A stretch of DNA of 64,000 bases from Stappia sp. ES.058 (GTDB taxonomy: Bacteria; Pseudomonadota; Alphaproteobacteria; Rhizobiales; Stappiaceae): the NCBI RefSeq assembly GCF_900105595.1, contig NZ_LT629784.1, forward strand, positions 930,001 to 994,000. The letters are read 5' to 3'. A program made the position numbers and the translations under genes. The stretch's first letter is position 1; each line of letters starts with the position of its first letter. The notes below the pieces were generated by a model. That model did no database searches. It was not told the DNA's origin and saw nothing but the letters and a program-made list of their open reading frames with translations. Positions 11,647-19,044 of the stretch are shown here, one piece after another.

Positions 11647-12023
11647 TGGAAGCGGCTCTCGCCATCCTGATCGGCCTGTTCTTCGCGGTCGCCACCTATC
11701 TGCTGATGTCGCGCCAACTGGTGCGCATCCTGCTTGGCATCGCCATCCTCGGCAACTCGGTGAACCTCCTGATCTTCACCTCGGGGCGCTTGATGCGCGA
11801 GGTGCCGCCGGTCATTCCGGAGGCCTTTCAGGTGCCGCCGGGTCCGATCGCCAATCCGTTGCCGCAGGCGCTGATCCTGACCGCGATCGTGATTTCCTTT
11901 TCGTTCTTCGCCTTTCTGCTGGTCCTGGCGTTCCGCGCCTACCAGGAGCTTGGCACCGACGACACCAATGAGATGCGGGTGGCCGAGCCGACGGGCGACG
12001 CGCCTCCGCCGCAAGGGTACTGA
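11646..12023 (+). CDS. mrpC: Mrp antiporter subunit C (NuoK-like)
   Basis: This 125-residue, three-helix protein is homologous to respiratory complex I subunit NuoK. Visible are VRILLGIAILGNSVNLLIF in helix 2 and PLPQALILTAIVISFSFFAFLLV in helix 3, both MrpC signatures. The C-terminal ~25 residues form a hydrophilic tail ending PPPQGY. It overlaps mrpB by one base and precedes mrpD by two. Confidence 0.94.
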   Translation: MEAALAILIGLFFAVATYLLMSRQLVRILLGIAILGNSVNLLIFTSGRLMREVPPVIPEAFQVPPGPIANPLPQALILTAIVISFSFFAFLLVLAFRAYQELGTDDTNEMRVAEPTGDAPPPQGY

Positions 12024-12025
12024 CG

Positions 12026-13609
12026 ATGGCCGCTACCGATTCCGCCGTGGACCTGTCGCAGGCAATGCGCCTGGAGCCGGTTTTGCCGGCCGACTGGCTG
12101 CTGGTCGCGCCGCTGATCATCACCATTCTGGGCGGTGCCTTGTGCCTGATGACGCGCAAGAACACCGACGCCCAGCCCAAGGTCGCGATCATCTTCCTGA
12201 CGCTTCTGGTGCTCGCCTGCGCGGGCCTGCTGGCCCATGTGCTCGACAAGGGCGTGGTGACCATGGTCGCCGGCGGCTGGCTGCCGCCCTTCGGCATCGC
12301 CTTCACCGTGGATGCGCTTGGCGCGACGCTGGCACTCACTTCTTCGATCGTGGCGCTTTGCGCCGCAATCTACGGCATGACCGACGTCGACAATTCGGGC
12401 CGCCGCTACGGGTTTTATCCCTTCCTGCTGTTGCTGATGACCGGCGTCTGCGGTGCCTTCCTGACCGGGGATATCTTCAACCTGTATGTCTGGTTCGAGG
12501 TGCTCTTGATCTCGTCCTTCGGCCTGCTGGTGCTCGGCAACGAACGTGCGCAGCTCGATGGCGCGGTCAAATACGCGCTTCTCAACATCATCGCGACGAC
12601 GCTCTTCCTGATTGCCACCGGCCTGCTCTACGGCATTCTCGGCACGCTCAACATGGCGGATATCGCGATCAAGGCGCGGGCGGCGGGCACCGACGGACCG
12701 CTGATGACCGTCGCGGTGCTCTATTTCCTGGCCTTCGCCATGAAGGCGGCCGCGTTCCCGGTGAACTTCTGGCTGCCGGCCTCCTATCACACGCCGCGCA
12801 TCGTCATCGCCGCCGTCTTTGCCGGCCTCCTGACCAAGGTAGGCGTCTATGCGCTGCTGCGCATCTTCGGGTTGTTGTTGCCGGACGCGCGGGTCGCTCT
12901 TGCCGATATCATCGCACTGGTCGCGATCGTCACCATGCTGACGGGGGTGCTTGGTGCGCTGGCGCAGACGGACGTGCGTCGCCTGCTCGGCTATCTTGTG
13001 ATTTCCGGCATCGGCTCCATGCTTGCGGGCCTTGCCATCGGCACGACCCCGGCGCTTGCAGGGGCGATTTTCTACGCGGTGCATTCGATCCTGGTGATGA
13101 CCGCGCTTTACATGGCGGCCGGCATGATGCGGGCTCTCGGCGGATCCTACTCGCTGCGTGAGCTCGGCGGCCTGTATCGCGCCAGTCCCGCCTTTGCGGC
13201 AGTCTTCCTGATGCTGGGCTTCGCGGTTGCCGGTCTGCCGCCGTTCTCCGGCTTCTGGCCAAAAGTCATTCTGGTCGATGCCGCTCTCGTTGGCGGTCAC
13301 GGCTGGATCGCCGGCGCCATTCTGGTCACCGGGCTGCTGACGACAATCGCCGTCGGGCGCGTGTGGATCTACGCCTTCTGGCGCGGCGGCCCCGAGGGCA
13401 CGCCCGACGGCCAACTCGTCGCCTTTACCGTTCCGGCGCCGGAAGCTGTCGGTGCGAACGTCTGGTTGCCGATTGGCGTTCTTCTGGGTCTCGTCGTGCT
13501 TCTTGGTGTCCAGCCGGAATTCATGATGCAGGTGTCCGGCCGCGGCGCATCGACCTTGAGTGAGCCGATGGGCTATCTCCGGTCCGTCTTTGGGGAGGGT
13601 GCGCTGTGA
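12026..13609 (+). CDS. mrpD: Mrp antiporter subunit D (NuoM/NuoN-like)
   Basis: This 527-residue, roughly 14-helix proton-channel subunit is related to NuoM/N. Key positions are FNLYVWFEVLLISSFGLL (Glu in TM5), the Lys helix YFLAFAMKAAAFPVNFWLPA (TM7), and TKVGVYALLRI. The C-terminal FWPKVILVDAALVGG is also characteristic. Start MAATDSAVDL at 12026 sits two bases after mrpC. It forms the second putative proton path of the antiporter together with MrpA and overlaps mrpE by 4 bp. Confidence 0.95.
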   Translation: MAATDSAVDLSQAMRLEPVLPADWLLVAPLIITILGGALCLMTRKNTDAQPKVAIIFLTLLVLACAGLLAHVLDKGVVTMVAGGWLPPFGIAFTVDALGATLALTSSIVALCAAIYGMTDVDNSGRRYGFYPFLLLLMTGVCGAFLTGDIFNLYVWFEVLLISSFGLLVLGNERAQLDGAVKYALLNIIATTLFLIATGLLYGILGTLNMADIAIKARAAGTDGPLMTVAVLYFLAFAMKAAAFPVNFWLPASYHTPRIVIAAVFAGLLTKVGVYALLRIFGLLLPDARVALADIIALVAIVTMLTGVLGALAQTDVRRLLGYLVISGIGSMLAGLAIGTTPALAGAIFYAVHSILVMTALYMAAGMMRALGGSYSLRELGGLYRASPAFAAVFLMLGFAVAGLPPFSGFWPKVILVDAALVGGHGWIAGAILVTGLLTTIAVGRVWIYAFWRGGPEGTPDGQLVAFTVPAPEAVGANVWLPIGVLLGLVVLLGVQPEFMMQVSGRGASTLSEPMGYLRSVFGEGAL

Positions 13610-14082
13610 CCAGCTTGTTCCTGATCAACATCCTGCTCGCGCTCGCCTGGGGCGCGGTCACCGGAAGTTTTGCCGAGGTCAATCTGTTCTTCGGCTTCGT
13701 GCTGGGCGCGGGCGCGCTCTATATCATCCGCGAGCAGGTCGGAACCCGCGGCTATCTTACCAGGACCTGGCAGATCGTGACACTTGCGCTGCTGTTCCTT
13801 TATGAGCTTGTTCTGTCGGCCCTGCGCGTCGCAGGCATCGTGTTGCGTCCGCGCATCGATCTGGAGCCGGGGATCATCGCCTATCCGCTGACGGTTGATC
13901 GAGATTTCGAGATCACGATGCTGGCAAACCTGATTACCCTGACGCCCGGCACCCTGTCGGTGGATGTCTCGGACGACCGCAAGACGCTGTACGTTCATTG
14001 CATCGACGTTCCGGATCCGCAGGCAACCATCGACGACATCAAGAACGGGTTCGAACGCAAGATCCTGGAGGCGTTCCGATGA
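13606..14082 (+). CDS. mrpE: Mrp antiporter subunit E
   Basis: This 158-residue protein has two N-terminal helices and a C-terminal soluble domain. MrpE signatures seen are [12 protein letters not shown], then [20 protein letters not shown], then [21 protein letters not shown] and LYVHCIDV. The GTG start at 13606 overlaps the mrpD stop. MrpE packs at the complex edge and is needed for assembly in characterised systems. It overlaps mrpF by 4 bp. Confidence 0.94.
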   Translation: MTSLFLINILLALAWGAVTGSFAEVNLFFGFVLGAGALYIIREQVGTRGYLTRTWQIVTLALLFLYELVLSALRVAGIVLRPRIDLEPGIIAYPLTVDRDFEITMLANLITLTPGTLSVDVSDDRKTLYVHCIDVPDPQATIDDIKNGFERKILEAFR

Positions 14083-14435
14083 GTGGACTGGAACAGTTTT
14101 CGGGCGATTTTCTGGATGTCTGCGTGAACATCTCGCTGGCGCTTCTGACGGTCGCCTTTTTTCTCACGGTCGTGCGGATCATCAAGGGGCCGACGTTGCC
14201 TGATCGGGTTGTGGCGCTGGACATGCTGGTGGCACTCGGCATCGGCTTCATCGCGGCCATCGGTATCCAGACGGACTATTATCTGTATGTCGATATCGCG
14301 ATTGCGCTCGGTCTTGTCGGGTTCCTCGCCACGGTCGCCTTCGCTCGTTTCGTGCTCAATCGCGGACTGGCGAAAGACGCGACCATTGTCGAGGAAGTGA
14401 AACAAAGCATTGCGGATCGAGAGGCAGGCCGATGA
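14079..14435 (+). CDS. mrpF: Mrp antiporter subunit F
   Basis: This 118-residue, three-helix subunit starts at [11 protein letters not shown], inside a longer open frame, at the ATGA overlap with mrpE. The conserved core [20 protein letters not shown] holds the Asp implicated in sodium handling. It is followed by [21 protein letters not shown]. It overlaps mrpG by 4 bp. Confidence 0.93.
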   Translation: MSGLEQFSGDFLDVCVNISLALLTVAFFLTVVRIIKGPTLPDRVVALDMLVALGIGFIAAIGIQTDYYLYVDIAIALGLVGFLATVAFARFVLNRGLAKDATIVEEVKQSIADREAGR

Positions 14436-14767
14436 ATCCGGTTTATGAAATCATCGTTGGCGTCGTGCTGGTGACCGGCTCGATCTTCGCCCTGATCGCG
14501 TCGATCGGCCTGTTGCGCCTCAAGGATGTCTACATGCGCATGCACGCCGGGTCCAAGGCGGGCACCCTCGGATCCGGTCTGATGCTGGTCGCGCTTGCGG
14601 TGCATGCCCATCAGATCGACGTGATCACGCGCGCGTTTGCCGGCGTGGTGTTCTTCCTGCTCACCGCCCCCGTCGCGGCGCATCTGCTGGCAAAGGCCGC
14701 CTATGAGGCGGGCTACCGCCCCTGCGCCGACACCAAGATCGACGAGATGGGCAAGGGAAACGAGTGA
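14432..14767 (+). CDS. mrpG: Mrp antiporter subunit G
   Basis: This 111-residue, three-helix protein closes the operon. MrpG motifs are [20 protein letters not shown], then [16 protein letters not shown], then [22 protein letters not shown]. The end GNE precedes a 320-bp gap without genes. All seven junctions in the operon are overlaps or gaps of a few bases, so co-translation is likely. Confidence 0.93.
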   Translation: MNPVYEIIVGVVLVTGSIFALIASIGLLRLKDVYMRMHAGSKAGTLGSGLMLVALAVHAHQIDVITRAFAGVVFFLLTAPVAAHLLAKAAYEAGYRPCADTKIDEMGKGNE

Positions 14768-15089
14768 CGCCTCCTGCCGCAACGTCATATTTTCGGGCGA
14801 CTGACGGATTTTTGGCCTCAATATTCGGGTTCTGCTTCTTCTCTCGGGCGCGAAATCTAGGGTGAAGTCACGAATTCCTGCGATGAAGCAGGAAGCGGTT
14901 ATAGATTCTTTCAAGTTTTTTCTTGTGATCTCATTTTCAGCGATATATACGGTCTTCATGCTTTTACGACGGCAGAATCGAAGTCGGTTCGGGTGGAAAC
15001 GCAATATCGTGATAGTACGTTGATCACTTTGAACAAGCTAATCTGCCGATCTATTTCCGATGTGTTCCGTCATAACTAGTGGGTGGAAA
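14768..15089. other. AT-richer intergenic region between mrpG and mucR
   Basis: No ORF or RNA gene was recognised. From about 14860 onward the sequence becomes clearly AT-richer than the genome around it (for example around 14920-14960 and 15030-15080). This fits the autoregulated promoter regions of MucR/Ros genes, because these proteins bind AT-rich DNA. No clear terminator for the mrp operon was seen. Confidence 0.4.
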
Positions 15090-15506
15090 ATGACTGAAAT
15101 GGTCGCCGACGACAATCTCATCGACCTGACTGCCGATATCGTCTCGGCATATGTTGCAAACAACACGGTCGCCTCGACTGACCTCGCAGGCTTGATCAAC
15201 GAGGTGTACAATGCGCTTCATCGCACCAGCACGGCTGCCGTCGAGCCGGAGCCGGAGCCGCTGAAGCCTGCCGTCGCAGTGAAGAAGTCCGTGACCCCGG
15301 ACTACATCATCTGTCTTGAGGACGGAAAGAAGTTCAAGTCGCTGAAGCGTCACCTTCGCACCCATTACGACATGTCCCCCGAGGAATATCGTGAGAAATG
15401 GGGGCTTGCGAGCGACTACCCGATGGTTGCGCCGAACTATGCGGCCGCCCGTTCGGAACTCGCGAAGAAGATGGGCCTCGGCCAGCAGCGCAAGCGCTCC
15501 AAGTAA
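15090..15506 (+). CDS. mucR: MucR/Ros family zinc-finger transcriptional regulator
   Basis: This 138-residue DNA-binding protein starts at [10 protein letters not shown] (15090), preceded by GGGTGG. The N-terminal half is the oligomerisation region ([24 protein letters not shown]). The zinc-finger-like region is [21 protein letters not shown] (residues 75-95), followed by [11 protein letters not shown] and YPMVAP. The second zinc Cys of Ros is Asp78 here, and the last His is Tyr93 with His92 available. That variant is known in rhizobial homologues. MucR proteins act as H-NS-like silencers and cell-cycle regulators in alphaproteobacteria. A strong intrinsic terminator follows. Confidence 0.93.
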   Translation: MTEMVADDNLIDLTADIVSAYVANNTVASTDLAGLINEVYNALHRTSTAAVEPEPEPLKPAVAVKKSVTPDYIICLEDGKKFKSLKRHLRTHYDMSPEEYREKWGLASDYPMVAPNYAAARSELAKKMGLGQQRKRSK

Positions 15507-15543
15507 GCGCCAGCCAGCGTTTTCCGGGTCTGATCCGGATCAT

Positions 15544-15580
15544 ACGACCGTCGCGAGAGGCCTCGCGGCGGTCGTTTTTG
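15544..15580 (+). terminator. Rho-independent terminator of mucR
   Basis: A long GC-rich stem (ACGACCGTCGCGAG paired with CTCGCGGCGGTCGT, with one mismatch-type bulge) is followed immediately by TTTTTG. It lies about 40 bp after the mucR stop and isolates mucR from the divergent and downstream genes. Confidence 0.85.
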
Positions 15581-15605
15581 CTTCCGCTGTCGCCTGCTTC
15601 GCCGG

Positions 15606-16025
15606 TCAGACGTCTGCCGGGGATTTTCCGTTGCGGGGTTTCGCGCCGGGATCCGGACGGTGTGCCTGACACAGCGCCATCGCATGCAGCTGCCGCAACG
15701 CGGCGAGCCGGTGTCCGTCATGGACCCAGGATCCGCTGCGCCCGCGCTCGCGTTCCTGAACAATCGATCTTTCCAGCCATTGCGCCTGATCGTGCAGCAA
15801 GGTGTTGAGGTCGCACGGCTCGTCCCTGGGTGGACGGGCCGGCGCAGGGCAGGGGACCGCCAGCCGCGCCGAGAGCCGGGCATAGAGATGTCTGCAGCGA
15901 GACGGGCATGTGTCGTCGTTCTGTCTTGCGGCTGCTGCCATCCCTTTTTGGCAATGCACGAGCGGACAGCCAGGGCCCGCGGTGTCCCGATTGTCGGGTG
16001 TCATTTCTTTGGTCTCCGTCGTCAT
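15606..16025 (-). CDS. Hypothetical Cys-rich protein next to gafYZ
   Basis: This 139-residue frame starts MTTETKEMTPDN and contains several Cys-spaced segments (GCPLVHCQKG, TCPSRCRHLY). A helical stretch follows: LNTLLHDQAQWLERSIVQERERG. No signal peptide or membrane helix is visible. It lies between the mucR terminator and the gafY promoter, transcribed away from gafY. The region is GC-rich and shadow ORFs are common, so it may be spurious. If real, the Cys pattern could bind a metal. I recognise no family. Confidence 0.4.
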   Translation of the reverse strand: MTTETKEMTPDNRDTAGPGCPLVHCQKGMAAAARQNDDTCPSRCRHLYARLSARLAVPCPAPARPPRDEPCDLNTLLHDQAQWLERSIVQERERGRSGSWVHDGHRLAALRQLHAMALCQAHRPDPGAKPRNGKSPADV

Positions 16026-16177
16026 GTCGGGTCTTCGGCGCTGTCCACGGACGGTTCGGCCCCGGCATCCAGTATGCGGCTGGAGCCGGGGGCGGGACCA
16101 AAGCGATTTGCCGTTTCGCTATGTGTTGGGTGTGAGCGGGCGAGTTATCCCCGTGCGTGTATTTTTCCCGTATTGAT

Positions 16178-16195
16178 ATAGGAATATAAACCTAT
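16178..16195. promoter_or_regulatory. Operator-like inverted repeat in the gafY promoter
   Basis: ATAGG and CCTAT flank an 8-nt A/T spacer within a short AT-rich island about 25 bp upstream of the gafY start. The AT-rich island contains possible -10 sequences, so a repressor bound here would block transcription. In Caulobacter the gafYZ promoter is repressed by RogA; no homologue is visible in this window. Confidence 0.45.
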
Positions 16196-16217
16196 GATTG
16201 ATTTCGGGAGTTGGGAC

Positions 16218-16742
16218 ATGCAGGTAAACCAGAGGGAAACGACGCGCCGGCCCGCCATTTCGGGAGCCGGCGTTTGGCAAAAAAGCGACGACCTGCACGG
16301 GACAGACGGGTCTTCGCGAACCGAGGGACGGTTGCGTGCCGAAAAGAGCGGCAGCCGGAGCCGCGGGCAGCGCGCCGGGTTGGCCGGAGACGGCGGCGCG
16401 CCGGGAGAAATGGACCCGCGCGGGGCCGATCTGATCGTGATGGCGTGCGTCGTTGCCGTGTTCGGGGTTTCCCAGCAGGAACTTGCCGCTCGCAGCCGGG
16501 GTCTGGCGCATGTGGCGCTTGCCCGGCAGGTCGCGATGTACCTGCATCATGTGGTGTTGCGCCGGACGCTGACGGCGGTAGCGGACCGGTTTGCGCGAGA
16601 CCGGACGACCGTGGCGCATGCCTGTCGGGTCGTCGAGGACCGGCGTGACGATCCGGCCTTCGAAGAGCTCTTGGACGCGATCGAGCGGGCGGTTCAGGGC
16701 GCGCTCGGGCCGCTTTGCCAGTCGCGGCGGGGGCGGGGCTGA
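16218..16742 (+). CDS. gafY: GafY-like GTA activator with DnaA domain IV-type DNA-binding domain
   Basis: I start this 174-residue protein at MQVNQRET (16218), which has GGGAG seven bases upstream; a Met at 16194 lies inside the inverted repeat. The N-terminal ~65 residues are disordered and basic. Residues about 70-160 match the DnaA duplex-DNA-binding domain IV: VALARQVAMYLHHVVL, then TAVADRFARDRTTVAHACRV, then VEDRRDDPAFEELLDAIE, including the DRTTVAHA signature helix. It lacks the AAA+ ATPase, so it is not DnaA. The next gene encodes a DUF6456 protein with a 1-bp overlap. This pair corresponds to the two halves of GafA, and to GafY-GafZ of Caulobacter, which activate GTA late genes. The GTA cluster begins at 45889. 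Confidence 0.8.
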   Translation: MQVNQRETTRRPAISGAGVWQKSDDLHGTDGSSRTEGRLRAEKSGSRSRGQRAGLAGDGGAPGEMDPRGADLIVMACVVAVFGVSQQELAARSRGLAHVALARQVAMYLHHVVLRRTLTAVADRFARDRTTVAHACRVVEDRRDDPAFEELLDAIERAVQGALGPLCQSRRGRG

Positions 16743-17566
16743 TGGCGGCTGCGTCGTCCCGAACCGGCCCGGGACCATCGACCCGCGAGGTAGACCGCCT
16801 TTTGCGCAGGCTTGACGCGGCCGGGGCCTGGCGCGTCGCGCCGGTCGGGACGCGGGACCACGATGCGGACGCCAGGGATGACAGGGTTCGCCTGCTGGAG
16901 GCGCCCTGCGACGGACCAGCGCAGATGCACGCGCAAGGGATTCTCGTCTCCCGCACCGTGTTGCGCGGCGCCATGGACCACGATCTGATCGAGCGGTGCG
17001 GCACGGACGCGCTGCGGCTTTCGCAAATTGGCCGTGCCCGGCTCCGGCGCGCGGCTGCCGGCGACGACGGATTTCGCGCCCAGCATCAGGCCCGGGGAAC
17101 GCGAACGCTGGCACGGCCTGACGGGTCGCGGGAGGTTCTGGCCGTCGACCATGGGGAAAGCCCGCTGGCCTGGTTGCGCAACCGCAAGGGCGCGGACGGC
17201 GCGGCCCTGATCGATGCACCCCGGTTCGAGGCCGGCGAACGGCTGCGCGCCGACGTCACCTTCGGGCGCATCGTTCCCGGGCTTGCCACGCAAAGCTGGG
17301 ACGGGGCGGGCGGTACCGGCAAAAAGCGCTCCGGCGCCTTCGGCATCGCGGATCTGTCCGATGCGACGATCGCTGCGAGGGTCAGGGTGGAAAGGGCGCT
17401 CGCCGCGGTCGGGCCGGAACTCGCGCCGGTGCTCGTTGATGTGTGTTGCGAGCTGAAGGGCCTTCGCGAAGTCGAAAAGGCTCGGCGCTGGCCGCCGCGG
17501 TCCGCCAAGGTCGTGCTGCTCATGGGACTGGAACGGCTTGCCCGTCACTATGGGCTGATGCCGTGA
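16742..17566 (+). CDS. gafZ: GafZ-like DUF6456 protein, probable GTA activator/antiterminator
   Basis: Starting at the TGATG overlap with gafY (16742), the protein has 274 residues. The C-terminal domain carries the DUF6456 features: ESPLAWLRNRKGADGAALID, FEAGERLRADVTFGRIVPGL, DLSDATIAARVRVERALAAVGPEL, and the ending LMGLERLARHYGLMP. The N-terminal ~100 residues are Arg-rich and less defined, with a winged-helix-like stretch around LIERCGTDALRLSQIG. Literature on Caulobacter describes GafZ as acting with GafY on GTA transcription, with an antitermination role. Assignment here rests on domain content and gene order. Confidence 0.8.
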   Translation: MAAASSRTGPGPSTREVDRLLRRLDAAGAWRVAPVGTRDHDADARDDRVRLLEAPCDGPAQMHAQGILVSRTVLRGAMDHDLIERCGTDALRLSQIGRARLRRAAAGDDGFRAQHQARGTRTLARPDGSREVLAVDHGESPLAWLRNRKGADGAALIDAPRFEAGERLRADVTFGRIVPGLATQSWDGAGGTGKKRSGAFGIADLSDATIAARVRVERALAAVGPELAPVLVDVCCELKGLREVEKARRWPPRSAKVVLLMGLERLARHYGLMP

Positions 17567-17593
17567 TGCCGTGACGGGCGCCTTGCGCCTTCT

Positions 17594-18025
17594 TCAGGCT
17601 TCGGCAAGCGCTGCGCGGGCGTCCGCGCGGATCTGATCCACCATGGACTTCAGACCGTTGGCGCGTTGCGGTGTCAGATGTTCTTTCAGCCCGATCCGCC
17701 CGAAGACGCCGTCGATGTCGGTATCGACGATTTCCGTGGCACTCTTGCCGTTGTAGGCGGACAGCACAATGGCGACGAGACCCTTGACGATATGAGCGTC
17801 GCTGTCGCCGTCATAGCTGAGATGGGTGGCGCCGTCCGCCTCCTGAGTGGCGGATTTCGACAGCCAGACCTGGGAAACGCAGCCGCGCACCTTGTTGGCC
17901 TCGGTGCGATCCGCTTCCGGAAACTCCGGAAGCGTGCGGCCGAGCTCGATGACGTAGCGGTACCGGTCGTCCCACTCGTCGAGGAATTCGAAGTTGTCGA
18001 GGATTTCTGAAAGCGGAGGGATCAT
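17594..18025 (-). CDS. sufE: SufE family cysteine desulfurase sulfur acceptor
   Basis: SufE takes persulfide sulfur from SufS for Fe-S cluster assembly. The 143-residue protein shows the family core: the opening IPPLSEILDNFEFLDEWDDRY, then ELGRTLPEFP, then NKVRGCVSQVW with catalytic Cys49, then YDGDSDAHIVKGLVAIVLSAYNGK. It stands alone, away from a suf operon, as is common in Hyphomicrobiales. It is convergent with gafZ (27 bp gap). A terminator lies upstream, between it and DUF5330. Confidence 0.95.
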   Translation of the reverse strand: MIPPLSEILDNFEFLDEWDDRYRYVIELGRTLPEFPEADRTEANKVRGCVSQVWLSKSATQEADGATHLSYDGDSDAHIVKGLVAIVLSAYNGKSATEIVDTDIDGVFGRIGLKEHLTPQRANGLKSMVDQIRADARAALAEA

Positions 18026-18153
18026 GGCGCCTGTCGGGTCGTGGGTGACTGGACCCGTATATAGTCCTCATCAGGTGCCAAGAAAACCGTTGGCTGGCCA
18101 TCGGAATTTGCGCAAGGCGCTGGAACCCGGTCTCGGGCACCGATCGGCGCCCC

Positions 18154-18200
18154 GAAAAAGAAAAGAACCGCAGGCGAAAAGGGCAGCAATTCGCCTGCGG
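18154..18200 (-). terminator. Intrinsic terminator downstream of the DUF5330 gene
   Basis: On the minus strand, CCGCAGGCGAA and TTCGCCTGCGG form an 11-bp stem with an 11-nt loop. The stem is followed by a T-rich tract (TTCTTTTCTTTTT). It separates DUF5330 from sufE, which therefore needs its own promoter within 18026-18153. Confidence 0.85.
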
Positions 18201-18290
18201 CTGGCGGAAAGACCCGCCAAGTGTTGGCGCAAACGTCTGTTCGTGGAGCGCGCCGGGAGTATCTTCCAAATTCTGTCAAGCCGCTGTAGG

Positions 18291-18734
18291 TCAGGCGCCC
18301 GGTCGGGGCCGGGGCATCGGCAATGCCGCGTTGGGCGAGACGTCGACTGTCTCGGACGCAGGCGCGGTCGCTGTCACCGGGGCTTGCGACCCGGCTGCGG
18401 GCAGGTCGAGGGCCCAGTCCGGTTCCAGATCGGACGCAGACAGCGTTCCGGTCGCGCCGGTGACGAGCGTGCCGTCTTCGTCCATGTAGTCGTAAAGGAG
18501 CTTGGCGCTGACTTTCGCCTTCTCGCCGATGCGGGAAATAGCCTGCCCCCCCGTCGCGCATGTCTCCGGATTGCGTTCGCAGAAACCGGAAAGGTCGCTG
18601 ATGGTCGATTGTGCCGCGAAGAAGGCCTGCACCGGGGATAGTCCGGCCGTCGGGCTTTCATCGGGACCTGTGTCGATCGGCAGGAGCAGGAGCACCAGAC
18701 CGATCCAGAATGCGCATCTCAGCAAGAAGAACAT
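18291..18734 (-). CDS. DUF5330 family membrane-anchored protein
   Basis: The conserved start is MFFLLRCAFWIGLVLLLLP (18734), an N-terminal membrane helix, giving 147 residues. It is followed by the family signature VQAFFAAQSTISDLSGFCERNPETC and a helix around GEKAKVSAKLLYDY. The C-terminus is Pro/Ala-rich and disordered. DUF5330 genes are confined to alphaproteobacteria and sit near sufE, as here. Function is unknown. The longer frame to 18800 adds a non-conserved Arg-rich leader. Confidence 0.88.
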   Translation of the reverse strand: MFFLLRCAFWIGLVLLLLPIDTGPDESPTAGLSPVQAFFAAQSTISDLSGFCERNPETCATGGQAISRIGEKAKVSAKLLYDYMDEDGTLVTGATGTLSASDLEPDWALDLPAAGSQAPVTATAPASETVDVSPNAALPMPRPRPGA

Positions 18735-19044
18735 GTTTGCCGCCCTTCGTTCAGTCGTCCTGTTCAAGGTCGGTTGCGATCGCCGCAGACGGGTCGTCAC
18801 GAACCGTTATGCCCGCACACTAGCAGGGACGTTCGAAGAAGCGGTTGCGGCTTGCGCGCGCATTTTCATCAAATTCGAGACGTGTTTTCACAAAATTTGC
18901 ATCAAATTTTAGCGAAATTGTCGCGTGCGCCGCCGGCCCGACGGAAATCCCGAAAAACGAAGGTTTCACGGTTCCTTAAGCCGTTCCTGTGACGATTGCA
19001 GACAAGAACGGCGAACAAACGGCAGGCGTGCCGGGACCAGGAAT
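18735..19044. other. Divergent promoter region, DUF5330 / histidine kinase
   Basis: This 310-bp region has no credible gene. It holds an AT-rich patch at about 18866-18920 and a TTCCTTAAG motif near 18970. A single TTAA half-site is present, but no second half-site with 7-nt spacing was found, so a CtrA box is not claimed. Confidence 0.35.

Noticed and set aside
11939..13414. 491-codon minus-strand open frame opposite mrpD
   Set aside because: Shadow of mrpD; composition is typical of antisense frames.
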